This document shows, one piece after another, positions 24,021-34,577 of a stretch of 64,000 nt of DNA (position 1 is its first letter; each line of letters opens with the position of its first letter). The position numbers and the translations under genes were made by a program. This stretch comes from Piezodorus guildinii (Eukaryota; Arthropoda; Insecta; Hemiptera; Pentatomidae), in the NCBI GenBank assembly GCA_023052935.1, contig CM041292.1, positions 31,879,454 through 31,943,453 of the forward strand, in the 5' to 3' direction. The notes below the pieces were generated by a model. It did no database searches and was not told the origin of the DNA. It saw only the letters and a list, made by a program, of their open reading frames with translations.

Positions 24021-24362
24021 GTACTCTTCAACCGAAATGGCACTCCACAAGGTTCTCCACTAAACGTTACTCTAATTTTAATCACTATAAAAGAATTAGC
24101 AACAATTTTCGATAGTCCAACAAAACTTCTTCTATTCAAACATGACATTCTCCTATTTATCCGCAACAAGTCTTTAAATTTTATCGAATGGAAGATGCAA
24201 GCAGCATTGAATAAAGCAGTGAAATGGTCGAACCGATGTGGATTTACGATTTCCATCCAAAAAATGACCGCGATTCACAAATGTCGCTTAAGAGGTTCCT
24301 CCCCAATTATTGTTAGGCCTTCTAACTTAAGGATGAAACAATTAGACCTTCATTCATTCTAA
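24021..24362 (+). mobile_element. Jockey-like reverse transcriptase core fragment
   Basis: One plus frame is open for 113 codons: NGTPQGSPLNVTLILI, then KLLLFKHDILLFI, then MQAALNKAVKWSNRCGF, and a closing CRLRG segment. This is the RT palm of Jockey-type LINEs: the PQGSPL motif (motif B), the catalytic FADD box, the helix before 'WS...GF', and the K..IH.C motif. The FADD box reads F-K-H-D, so the first catalytic Asp is lost. Fingers and thumb are missing. Dead, but the frame is still intact. Confidence 0.8.
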
Positions 24363-24719
24363 ACAAGTCCATGTGTATGCATATACAATTTTAAATATGT
24401 TAGTAATAATATAATTGTTTAATTGTCAATCCATTTACCGTTGGATATATTACATAATTGCTCAATATTACTGCAAAGCACCTTCCAAGGACGTTCTGCG
24501 TCATGAAATTCCAGTTGACTAGAATCTAGTTATTGCTAATATTATAATTTTTTTTTTCTGTTGTTTTTATACATACGACGTTAAAGAAACATACATCCTG
24601 TCTCTCATGAGGCATGGTTTTCATACTTATTTATTGCCGGAGCTCAATATTTTCCACGCTCATCCATTTTATTGTTAGTTCAGGGTATTTTGTTCATTTA
24701 TGATTACTTATTGAGCCAT

Positions 24720-24930
24720 TTGGAGCAGTGGTTTTTGAATACTGACTACCGAAAACCGGTTTCTGTTGCTGTAGGAAACAGTAAACATCGGAAGGTATAG
24801 CCCCCGGGTAAGGTTTTGTGGTCGGACTGGAGCGATGTTTGAACAGCTTTATGAGCAGAATGGGAAATCAGATACTACTACCTTCTGTTAGGTCTGGAGG
24901 GGGTCCCAAATGGCCGATGGGGTTCCTCGC
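24720..24930. other. GC-richer island
   Basis: Includes GAAAACCGGTTTC (palindromic), GCCCCCGGGTAAGG and GGAGGGGGTCCC. The 80-codon plus frame at 24818 is unrecognised. Confidence 0.25.
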
Positions 24931-25371
24931 AGATCGAATGTCTAATGAATATTTTATATATCTCTCAAATGAATTTAATAAATTAATCTGTACTGGAAAT
25001 TCGATATTGGTTGTAGTACCCCATTATTTTGTCCGTATATGTGTTATATCTATCCTTTGAACTAAATACTTTTTTGATGCTGACGTAGAATTATTTAGGA
25101 ATTAAATGCTTAAATATTATTTGACTATATTTAGAGAAAATAGTCAAGACTCATCGTGTAGTTTTAATATGTTATAACACATTTATATTTACTCACTTTC
25201 TGCTCATTTATCGAGTGGAAGAAGAAGGTGCTGAAAAAATAGTAACAACGAATCAATAATTGGAAAAAATATCAGATTAACACATCACTGAGTATTACCA
25301 TCAATGGAAAAAAATATAGCCGATCTGTTGTATTCCTGAACGACGAAATAAATCGATTAGTTGAGCGCAGA

Positions 25372-25530
25372 GTGTTCCGAAAGGTGGCCCAGTCTAGACG
25401 AAGCTTCCTGCACAAATGCTGCCATTTCCGGTCCCTTGGAGCACATCTGGTCTTCGGGACTTTTAAATCCTTCAGTCTGGGTCGTTCCTCTACCGTCTGC
25501 TCCAGTGAATAAGATTTTGGAAATTTCCTA
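25372..25530 (-). CDS. Possible unrecognised minus-strand exon
   Basis: On the minus strand, TTATTCCTTAG (a plausible acceptor, ending near 25528) leads straight into an open frame of about 50 codons: ILFTGADGRGTTQTEGF, then EMAAFVQEASSRLGH, and a TAA stop near 25372. Base composition (about half GC) and amino-acid mix look coding. I do not recognise the protein. Two plus frames are also open over part of the stretch, so a conserved noncoding element is the main alternative. Confidence 0.3.
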
Positions 25531-25839
25531 AGGAATAATGAAATACAATACTATTTAAATTCAAGGATAGTGGCGTCAACGTAAACAGAAAAAAATGGAT
25601 AGTTTTTAATTTTTTTTAAACTTTATTACTTTTGATATGGCCCTTTGCGATCGAACAAAAAAAAAAAAAATAATAACCAGCTCAAAATTTGAGGTCTTAT
25701 ATTATAACCCAAATACGTCTGTCCTCCGAATGAATCATATAAGCACAAAAAAATAAAATAAAATAATAATAAATGAGAAAATTATATTCCCCACCAGACA
25801 AAAAAATTATCATTGAAATCGAAGTCAATTAAGAAATAG

Positions 25840-26240
25840 CAAAGATATAGATAGCGTTTGGAACTTAGAAGTGGTAATCGGTCATTTTTCTTGAGTAGAA
25901 AATAACAGAGTTCATGGTTCATCTTTTTTAAATTCTTTGATTAATTGCTTGCTATCCATATATGTTAATTGCCTAAACAGCTAAACAGATTGTATTACCA
26001 TAATATAATAATTCGGTTGGAACCACCACATACAGTGGACTTAAGAATGTTTAACTTGAAATTTGAAATATCTTAGAGGTAGTGTAAGTTATGTAAGTAA
26101 GGATAAGGCCTGAACTTTTGCACATATTTGCTTTTTTGGAAAAAATTTTTTGTTACTAGAGTATTGAACAATAAAGATGATAGAAACAAAATATAATTCG
26201 GAAATATTATATCATTGCGTAATAGTTTTGCAGCGTCAAC
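25840..26240 (+). repeat. Dispersed AT-rich repeat, copy A
   Basis: Shares ordered words with 43380-43600: TGGTRATYGGYCATTTTYCTT, GGTTAATTGCCTRWAMAGCT, TGTTATACC/TGTATTACC and AATATTATATCATTGCGTAATAGTTT/AATATATCATTGTGTAATAATTT. Diverged and noncoding; family unknown. Confidence 0.5.
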
Positions 26241-26574
26241 TTATTCAAATATTGAACGTATTTACAAAAAAATGAATTTTTTTATTTTTTATTTTAAACT
26301 TAATATTTTTATATTCACTTTCTATAAAAAAATATAAAGCTGTACCCCAAGTGTACTCCAACGAGGTGATTTTTCTTTACGATTACCCATTTTGTATCTA
26401 CTTTATATAAGCTGGATATGCCTTAAAATTTTCCCGATGATATAATAAAACACATAAAATAAATTAAGAAACTTAGGAATACATAATGTAATGAATATAA
26501 AATTTTGCATATATTGCAAAAGTTAAAGAAAAGTATATATTTTCTGCTAACAAGTGATACCAAGGCCTAGGAAA

Positions 26575-26990
26575 ACAACTTAGCGGTGATATCCTCTTCT
26601 ATTAACCGAAGATTTACATGTACAAGACTGCAATCCACCGAGTGCTAATACAAAGTATCACAAGAATCAGAAACCTGTACTGCAACCAAGGAAAGCGAAC
26701 GAAACTGCCTCGTGTTTGAAGGAAAATACTTCGAAGGATATTGGGAGGAGCATTAGTTAGTAAGACCTGGAGGAGACATTTAAACCGGGAAATTTACGAT
26801 GCATTTAACTTGAGGTCATCAAACTTGGCCGATTACGATGGACGGGGCATGTGGAGCGTATAAGTGAACTTAAGGGGAACTGTCCAGGGTACTCCTCAAA
26901 GACCGTCTCAATAGAACGAGAAGGAGAGGAAGGAAGATATATAGGTAGGAGGAGGGAGTTCTGTGATTAAAAACTGACTGATAAAATTAA
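26575..26990 (+). mobile_element. RTE-like LINE 3' end, degraded
   Basis: Across shifted plus frames: YKTAIHRVLI (near 26617), RKILRRILGGA (near 26725), KTWRRHLNREIYDA (near 26763), then KLGRLRWTGHVERI (near 26825) and RREGEEGR-type Arg-rich end. This order (YKT.I.PVL.YG, ER.ILR.I, R.N.E.Y, LRW.GHV.R, GRR..GRP) is the thumb and C-terminus of RTE-type ORFs. Several frameshifts and stops make it dead. Confidence 0.75.
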
Positions 26991-27134
26991 TGACTAAAAA
27001 AACTGTTAGGGCTATTACCTATGGACCATTAATACTTAACAATAATATTATTTTATTTTTACTTGAAATTGTTCTTTTATTGTAAAAAAAAAAAAATAAT
27101 AATAAAAAAAATAGAAGAAATAAAATATCATCAA

Positions 27135-27255
27135 ATTAATGGACCGATCACCGCGGCTTGTGTTCGGCGGGATAAGACTGACCAGAAAAATACAAGACTG
27201 GCGTCATTAGGACGTACGCAGAGTTTTCTAATGGCGGAGAGGGGCAAGTAGATTT
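27135..27255. other. Small CpG-rich island
   Basis: Contains CACCGCGGCTTG, TTCGGCGGGATAAG, GACGTACGCAG and ATGGCGGAG within 120 bp. No gene was recognised; candidate regulatory element. Confidence 0.3.
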
Positions 27256-27406
27256 AAAATATTGTTATCTTTTCAGATACTATCTAAGTAGTTAATATGT
27301 GAAACGAGTTCGTGACTAAAAGTAACGTAGTACATAAGCATACTTTTTGTACTAATACTTTATGTTGTTTTTAGTTGTCTCTTCTCATCCTCCTTACAGT
27401 TTTATA

Positions 27407-28264
27407 TTGGGCTGTGTCACATGAAATGTCCGTTTTCAAGGTAAAGGATTTTTATTAATAATACGATATGAAAACAAGATAATTTTATTCGAAGTATTTA
27501 TCTTCTTTTTCTACACGCGACACCGACTTTTTTATCCCCGAACTGAAAAACTCTGAGCTTTGAAGTGAAACAAAATCTGAAAACGCACTTTCCACTTGAT
27601 CATCATTTTCAAAAAGTTTTCCTTTGACGAAATTTTCTAAATTCCTGAACAGGTGGAAATCTGTCGGAGACAAACGGGAGAGAGAATATGGTGAGTGCGG
27701 GAGAACTTCCTAGCCCAGTTCTTTCAATTTTGCACGGTATGTTTTGAAACTTAGGGTCTTGCTGCCGCTGAGTGAGATCATGAGGTACCCATGTATCGAG
27801 CTTTTTTACTTTCCCAATACACTTTAAATGTCTGGAAACGGTAGATGCACTTGCATTTAGTTGTGCTGAGAGTCCTTTAACTGTTTGGTAGGGGTTTCCT
27901 TCTACTGTATATTTGAGGACATCGTTGTCTATTACGGACGGAGGTCTAACTCGGGGCAAGTTTTCCAAGTCGGTATCCCCAGCTGAAAACTTAGCAAACC
28001 AACGGCGAATGGTCCGTTCATTAATACTCCCTTCCCCATACGCCTTGCTCATATTTCTAGCGGCCTCAGCTGCTGAATGGCCGAATTTAAATTCGTACAA
28101 AAATATTACTCGAAAATCGCGTAATGTTTATAATACAAAGGTAGAGGATTAGTAACTGTTTACTTTAAATATGTAAACATTCGGAAGAAAACAACAGAGA
28201 CCTGCAAAATCCTTTATGTATTTCAGAAACTATAAAAACGGACATTTCATTTGAAACAACCCAA
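27407..28264 (-). mobile_element. Mariner transposon with internal deletion
   Basis: Bounded by terminal inverted repeats of about 30 bp (left TTGGGCTGTGTCACATGAAA; right end mirrors it as TTGGGTTGTTTCAAATGAAA) that continue into GTCCGTTTT. TA lies on each side (27405-27406 and 28265-28266), the expected mariner target duplication. At 858 bp it is about 450 bp shorter than a full mariner. The remaining transposase is described separately. Confidence 0.95.
27485..28110 (-). pseudogene. Mariner transposase, deleted and frameshifted
   Basis: Transposases of this family bind the TIRs and cut and paste the element with a DD34D triad. The first part (28100 downward) has the paired helix-turn-helix region: HSAAEAARNMSKAYGEG, ERTIRRWFAKF, then QTVKGLSAQLNASASTVSRH and the linker LDTWVPHDL. 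The two N-terminal catalytic Asp residues are gone: after the linker the sequence jumps to the C-terminal part, in another frame (SPTDFHLFRNLENFVKGK, ending near 27485). The third site reads PYSLSRLSP where PYSPDLSP is expected, and a stop replaces the usual Trp before EVLPH. No ATG stands at the expected start. It can still supply TIRs but no activity. Confidence 0.93.
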
Positions 28265-28387
28265 TAGCTTATAAAATATTAAAATCGAAAATAAGGTATT
28301 ATACGAACGGTTCGCTTTATTCAGCCTGTGAACCAAACTCTATTTTTTTACATGTATACGTATTTATGAAAATGATTATAAGTATAA

Positions 28388-28786
28388 AATTATTAGTTGG
28401 TTACTATGTCCTCCAAAAACAGTTTATTTCAATATACTTTTTCGGGGGCCTTCCCCATCATCAGGACTCACCGAAATACGTCAACAAATTATCTTATTAA
28501 ACTAACATCATAAGATAACTAAGCCATATACTAATTAAAAACATTATCAAAAATATATATTATAATGGTACATAAAAATTAATTTATCTGGGTTTTGATA
28601 AAAATTAAAATATCCATTTTTAATAAAATTGTTTTTAATAATTTATGTTAAAATTGTTTTGTTTTTTTTAAATTACCTCCAAGGAACAACACCCATCTAA
28701 ACACACATATTCTTTGGCCCCTTATGGATTAGGGTCATCCTATTTACTGTAGAAAGTAAAAACTGATTTATTGATTGTGACATAGT

Positions 28787-28846
<60 letters not shown>

Positions 28847-28985
28847 ATTTTTTTTTTATAATTTTTCAAGTTAGTATATAAAATAGTTATCTTTTGATGG
28901 TAGTTGATAATTTTTTGATGTATTTTAGTGAGTCCTGACGATTGAAATAAACTGTTTTTAGAAGACATATAAACCACTTAATTAT
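28388..28985. mobile_element. Foldback element with hammerhead-like core
   Basis: The left arm (28388-28500) and right arm (28885-28985) are inverted copies: AAAACAGTTTATTTCAAT and CAGGACTCAC recur mirrored. The left arm has an extra stretch that, on the minus strand (28430-28478), reads TCCTGATGATGGGG-AAGG-CCCCCGAAA, a good CUGAUGA / GC stem / GAAA hammerhead core. The right arm has lost it (TCCTGACGATTGAAAT). Architecture matches 21698-22095. Confidence 0.6.
28790..28843. repeat. (TA)n microsatellite
   Basis: About 27 TA units inside the foldback element, between its arms. Confidence 0.95.
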
Positions 28986-29129
28986 TTGATATCATATTGC
29001 AATCTTCTGTTTAACCTGCTTTTTTTTTTTTTTTAAGATTATTATTATATTTGGAAATTAGTAAAGGCATTCGGATAAAGATGAAATGTAGAACCAAATA
29101 ACAAGACAACTAATGTTTCCGAGTTGTAT

Positions 29130-29350
29130 AAATACAAGTGAAAGGGCTAAGGGCCATTCTACTGACATAAACGAGGTGTTATCAGAGGTAAAGGGGGAAA
29201 GGTGGGGGTGGTGATGGGGGGCGAAGAGGGGTGGTGGGAGGGGTGGATGGGGCGGAGAGGGGTTACAAGAGGGGGGGGCAAAGTGCAGGCTGCGGTGTGC
29301 CCTCACCTGTTGGCCCCCTCCCCTCCTCGATCGCTCAATTTACCTCACCT
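29130..29350. promoter_or_regulatory. G-rich island with quadruplex potential
   Basis: 29193-29278 on the plus strand has at least eight runs of three or more G (GGGGG, GGGGG, GGGGGG, GGGG, GGG, GGGG, GGGG, GGGGGGGG) separated by short loops, followed by CACCTGTTGGCCCCC. CACCTG recurs at 29347. Candidate G-quadruplex-forming regulatory DNA. Confidence 0.5.
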
Positions 29351-29539
29351 GTAATTAGACCTTTATGGCCATTATACGTATCTACAGTAAACTTTTTCAA
29401 AAGACCTAGACTTTTTATTACAGCAATTTCCTTAGTAAAGTAGCAAAGGATATCATTTTCACTAAATCATTTCAATATTTCTATTTAATCCACTCTGTGT
29501 TTATAAAATCAGCTAGTAATCTTTATATTATAAAAAAGG

Positions 29540-29817
29540 ATTAGTTAAGGTGCTTTTATGCATCAGTTTCAACCGAGATTCCTTATCGTTCAAAATTCCA
29601 GAAGAGAATTCCAGAAAGAAAAATCCGCTGCACAGGGTTAAACAAAGTCTGCAGTTTGTTTCACGACGATGTCTGGGAGTAAGCACCTTCAGTAATTGGC
29701 TTGCTCTAAACCGGAATTGATTACTTGGAAAACCAAAATGTAAGGAAAACCCTGGTGGCTCAGGGTAAAAACAGCTCAATCCCTTCTTTGGATAGCCTTT
29801 AAATGTCAGCAACACCA

Positions 29818-29820
<3 letters not shown>
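29540..29820 (-). other. GC-richer island with 96-codon minus frame, unrecognised
   Basis: The frame 29818-29528 is rich in Phe, Leu, Pro and Arg. No family was recognised and several frames are open, so I do not call a gene. Could be a conserved element or old transposon. Confidence 0.25.

Positions 29821-29822
<2 letters not shown>

Positions 29823-29901
<79 letters not shown>
29823..29901. repeat. Interrupted (TA)n microsatellite
   Basis: Three TA blocks split by TTAA and TAAT interruptions. Confidence 0.95.
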
Positions 29902-29904
29902 ATT

Positions 29905-31485
29905 ATATTTTTACTTTAAGTAAAACATTGAATACTTTTCATACATTGAATTATTTTTTTATTGTTCTATTTAATGATTTACCATTGCCTTTCCCTTTTC
30001 AGTTCATGTCTCTTTCATTAATGTAACCGAGTTGAATTAAAATAAAATTCTGGAATATAATTTCAAAAGTTTACATATATTACTTTACAATCATTAGGTA
30101 ACATATCAAAAAATCTTAATGAAGTCATTAAGATTTAGAATCTTACATGAAAGTCTTAAAAAAAATATTGAATCTAGAATTAAGTAATAATTTTACGTGA
30201 TTTTGTCTATATTATTAGAAGAAATAATAATCACTAGAGGTACACAACAGATACCACGTCAGGATTCTCTAAAATTATAAATAGATCGAGTGAATGTTTA
30301 GGTCTCGTTTTTAAATTTTAAATTTGGGAAAAATTCGCTAAATACAAAAACTTAAATCGTGAATGATATATTATCTCGATTCAATTTATTTGCCACATAA
30401 AGCTCCTATTTTACACACTTCTGCTCATTTCATTAATGTCACTAACTCTTTGATTTCATTTTTCTAAATATAAAAAATAATAAAAAAATAACTAATAAAT
30501 AAAGTAACTTTCGTTGACAATTTTGATTGATTTGATATTTTCTTCTGTTTTCTAGAGGGCAAAGTGATCTCAAAATCGGAACGCTATGTGGGGAACTGCC
30601 AATACAAGAAAATCCTGAATTTTCCCCGGCGAGCGACGTGTTTTTCAAAAGGAGATTTTTTGTAACGAATCAAATCAATCGCCATAATAATTTTATTTAA
30701 ATAGAGATATATAAATTGCATATATTTATTATTCCACCATGTAGTATTATGAGCAGAATGAATACCATTGTAAATATTTAAATATAAATAATACAATATA
30801 TGTTTTATTTTATATTAAAATCAGAAAAAAATCTAGATTGTATTTTTAACTAGGCTAGAATCGGTATTAAATATTTTTAAGAAGAGAGTTGTTTGAACTG
30901 AATTTAAATTTTATTTTTCAAATCTATTTTGAAATGAATCTTATTGTGTATGTAGTAGTAGTATTGAATTGATAGAAAGAGGATTTTTTGATGTATGTTC
31001 CTTTGAAAAATATTTTTTAAGAGTAATTTTTTATGTATCTTATAATATTGTATTTGAATAATAAATTTTTTTTATAGAAATATGAGTTACATTCAACAAC
31101 CGTCCCCATCCCTAACACACCGACATCTGAATTAAATCATGCAAATTAAACTCGGTCATAAATTTAATTATATTTATTTTTATTCTCGTCTAGTTAAAAA
31201 AATATTTCCTTTTTCAAATAATCGAGATTCAAAATAAATAACTAATGGTATGAGTAATGTTTACATTTTTACTTATTTTATACTGTTTTTTGTTAGTAAT
31301 TTATTTAATTATCAGAACTCTAGTCAAGATTAGCCTTAAATTATTATTTTCTGATTACTCAATCATTTGAAAACGGCCGTAATGTAAAAAAAAAAATAAT
31401 AAGATAAATGGGTTGAAGAAAAACTTGTAATTGTTTAACTTTACCACTCTTTTTCCTTTAATACTTTTTTTTACCTCTATACAAA
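29905..31485. other. AT-rich intron; small CpG patch at 30570-30660
   Basis: The patch holds CCCCGGCGAGCGACGTG. The rest is A/T-rich with no recognised genes or repeats. Frames here are short and low-complexity. Confidence 0.4.
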
Positions 31486-31489
31486 GGTT

Positions 31490-31745
31490 TAATTGGATAA
31501 ATTTACTATATTTGCCGTTCAAGGAGACCTTACCAAGGAAACTATGGTGAACTTATAAAGCGTTTTTTGTATCTGAAAGTTCTTTCATAAATTTAGTAGT
31601 TGGAACAGAGATTAAGAATTTTTTAAAGGGACACCTGTCAATTGACTACGAAGTTCTTTTTTCCGGGTTCACAAACTCAAACCTTTTCCGCGTCTCTATT
31701 TTGTGGCTTTGATTCCATGAAAGCCCTTTAGGGTTTAAGTTGATT
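31490..31745. other. GC-richer island
   Basis: Contains GCCGTTCAAGGAGACC, GGGACACCTGTCAATTGAC and AAAGCCCTTTAGGG. No frame or RNA was recognised. Confidence 0.2.
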
Positions 31746-31749
31746 GAAG

Positions 31750-33115
31750 TTGCTTTAACTTGTAATAATATTTAAAACATAAACATACTAGTTGTTTATT
31801 AATTTAGGATTTTTTTTTTTCTTCAGTCAACTGCTAAAATTCTAATGATCATTCCAAAAGATATAGAATGAATATTTAGAGTTTCATAATATTGCCTGAA
31901 AGCGTCCAGCAACGATTTTTAAAATGTAACTTTGTATTTATTATGTATTAACTAATGTAGTTGTAAATTTCAAAAAAAGGTGTTTTAAATAAATAAGATT
32001 ACAGGAGAGATTATAGCAGTCATAAACTAATATAAACACAGCCAGTTATATATATCTAGGGCAATAAGGAGATCTAAACAATTTAACAACAATAGTAAGA
32101 ACATACAATAAATGTTTATACAGTTTCAGAATATTTCACACTATATTCAAACTAAAAACCTACTTTATTTTAATTAATGGTCATTTTGACTAATGTTTTT
32201 GCAATAACTCGATGTAAAAAAACATCCAATAACAGGTAAAGAATAACAATGCTGATAGTGTCTTAAACGTAGTACTACTCTGCTATTGACTGCAACATTG
32301 CCTTTGACTTTGAATGGTTCACTAGGTGTCTGTGGTATTAGGATGGTTATAATTTTTTTAAATTAATCATATTAAAAAAATATATAGTTGGTTCAAGCCT
32401 TTATGGGATTGATTTAATGCTGTTAATGTAATGTTAATAAGTGAAATGTCAAAATTATAAGTACTGAAGGAAATTGTAAATGCAACTTTTATGTACCTCA
32501 TAAGACACTAAGTACTGACCTTGAAATTCCAATAGTCATTACAAGTGCCACTAATCGTTACAATAATTTTCATGAATTCGAACCTGCTGACTCAGAACCT
32601 ATCCACTGCCATTGACACTTATAATCCGCCCATAACACTATCGAGGCGCTGGTCAAGGGACTTGCTACACTGATAGACTTTTGTTTCTAAATCTATTTGA
32701 CGGTTGTATGTATTTTCATATTGTTAGCACATTTCCTTATTGCAAAAGTAGATGGCAAATCTAATAATTGTCAATAACTCCTATTTATAAATAAATAATC
32801 ATTTTCTTTCTGTTTAATAAATAATCATTTTCTTTCTGTTTATCATTATCTTTCTGTTATTTCTGTTACAAGTTTGCATAACACGAGAAAGTTCTATGAA
32901 TTTTTATATATTGAATTAGACATTATATACTTACCTTCACCATTCTATTCATATTAAAATGGATAAGCTATTGGATTAACATAATATAGAAACGTCAAAA
33001 AAAGAATTTTGAAAAAGCGAATGGAATTACAGAGAAATTCCTTGTATTAAATAAATAGGAAAACTATACTATAATATGGATAGCAGCATTTATTATACGA
33101 ATTCTTAAAGACCTA
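31750..33115. other. AT-rich stretch with a short tandem repeat
   Basis: A 26-bp unit (AATAAATAATCATTTTCTTT...) is repeated about 2.5 times at 32790-32858. A B-box-like word GAATTCGAACCTG near 32573 has a TGGCAGTGGAT A-box-like word too close to it on the minus strand, so it is at best a deleted SINE relic. Otherwise A/T-rich. Confidence 0.4.
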
Positions 33116-33119
33116 TTTG

Positions 33120-33750
33120 TATCTTAAGGAAAAAAGTTTTTTTATTTTATTTTATTTTTTTTTATTGAGATATATTATAATTTGTTTCTATATGAACATT
33201 AGTAATAGTGATATATGAACCCATTCACACAATATATACAATGATAAAGTCAAATAAATAAAATATAATATATATACAAAATAAGAAAACAGACAACAAA
33301 CTATAACTGAGATAAATACAAATAAATGATATATATAGAATTAAATAATAATAGATATAAAAACAAAACAAAACAAAACATTAACCTATAATTGAGATAA
33401 ATAAAAGTTTGCAAATAAACAAACATCATTCAAACAAACATAACTATATACAAAATATACAAGTGCTATAGAGGGACCCCAGACTGGGCTTTTCCCTCCA
33501 CTTGTGGAGGAAAAAGCGGAATCCAAAAGATCCTAGACCCTCGCTCTCAGCCGCGTCACTGATGTGAATCAGTGGAGGCCAAACTAGGGTGCAATAGCCA
33601 CAAACATACATTACATGAGTGGAGGATCTGACCAGTGTCAGAACTCCAATTTAAAGTTTACAGTACGTCTCGCGGCCACTGCCGTTTCAATCTTCGAGGA
33701 GGATTGTAGGGATGGGGTGGTACTGGATAGGGATTGTGCTAGAGGGTTAG
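33120..33750 (-). mobile_element. Putative LINE 3' end (unclassified)
   Basis: On the minus strand, a GC-rich block (33750-33470; words GGCAGTGGCCGCGAGACG, GTTTGGCCTCCACTG) leads into an AT-rich 3' UTR and a terminal (AATAA/TAAAA)-rich tail at 33130-33165. This is the layout of a LINE 3' end, but no protein motif was recognised. Confidence 0.3.
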
Positions 33751-33751
33751 G

Positions 33752-34007
33752 ATGATGACTAAGGTTCTGATGAAATTAAGGAAAAAAGTAGATAAACTTT
33801 TGAACCAAAATAATATAAAAATCTTGAAAATTTGGAAAAAAATTCCAGAAAAGTCGAAAAAAAAAAGAAATTGTAAAAAAAATTTAAAGCATAAAAAAAA
33901 GTTAATGGAAGTATATAATGCCTCATTAAATAATAAATATGCTATAATAGCTATGTATAGAAAAAAGATCTGCCTATATAGGTTTCGTAAATGTTAATAA
34001 TTGATTT
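33752..34007. other. Low-complexity A-rich sequence
   Basis: The 81-codon plus frame here is Lys/Asn-rich and follows from base composition. Not a gene. Confidence 0.5.
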
Positions 34008-34060
34008 CAACAACGGAGGTAAGTGTCTTGTGATACGAGAACCACATTTTTTTTTTTTTT
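34008..34060 (-). mobile_element. Terminus fragment of the ~0.9-kb repeat family
   Basis: CAACGGAGGTAAGTGTCTTG matches the inverse of the family left end (ACACGACTTTCACTTACCTCC) in its first half only. Confidence 0.35.
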
Positions 34061-34194
34061 TTAGGTGATGCTATGAAAATACTTGATGCAACTATATCTA
34101 TTGATTAATCAATATTTCGAATTTTTAATGATTATTAGCTGAAGATATTCCATTTTGATGGAAATAACTCGACATAAACCTGTAACATGGCATC

Positions 34195-34530
34195 ATTTGT
34201 TGCACACACCCTTGAGGGAGAGCCTTACAGCCCTCGATATGAACACTGCTAATTAAGGGCTCGGAGTTTTTGCCCTTAATGGCGAGGAGTGGAGTACCCT
34301 AGCGAGTGAGCTAATCCACGGGTCCACCCTCGGATTGTATACAGTCGTCCAATTTAGCAATTCCGCCACGACTCGCTGGCTCTCATCCTCTTGAGGGCTC
34401 TCTCCACCACGGATACTCGACTTGAACTAAATCAAACAGTGTAAGAGAGTAGGGCTTACTACCAGGGGTGATTCAGTACATCCAACAGCTGAATCAACCA
34501 CGGTCGGTCGCGTTTGTAAATAAGTAAACA
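34195..34530. other. GC-rich island of unknown nature
   Basis: Words such as CCCTTGAGGGAGAGCC, GGGCTCGGAGTTTTTGCCC (an inverted GGGC...GCCC pair), GAGTGGAGTACCCTAGCG and CACGGTCGGTCGCG. No open frame of note. It could be a LINE 5' UTR or a conserved element. It lies directly before the tandem repeat copies. Confidence 0.3.
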
Positions 34531-34577
34531 TTAACACCAACAATACATTTAACAATATGTTTTATTTATTAATAAAA

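Noticed and set aside
23987..24256. 89-codon minus frame
   Set aside because: It is the antisense of the reverse-transcriptase fragment, whose plus frame carries the RT motifs.
32565..32620. tRNA-like A and B boxes on the minus strand
   Set aside because: The boxes are about 16 bp too close for a tRNA and no SINE body follows.
33752..33997. 81-codon Lys-rich frame as a gene
   Set aside because: Low complexity from A-rich DNA, no motif and no conserved context.
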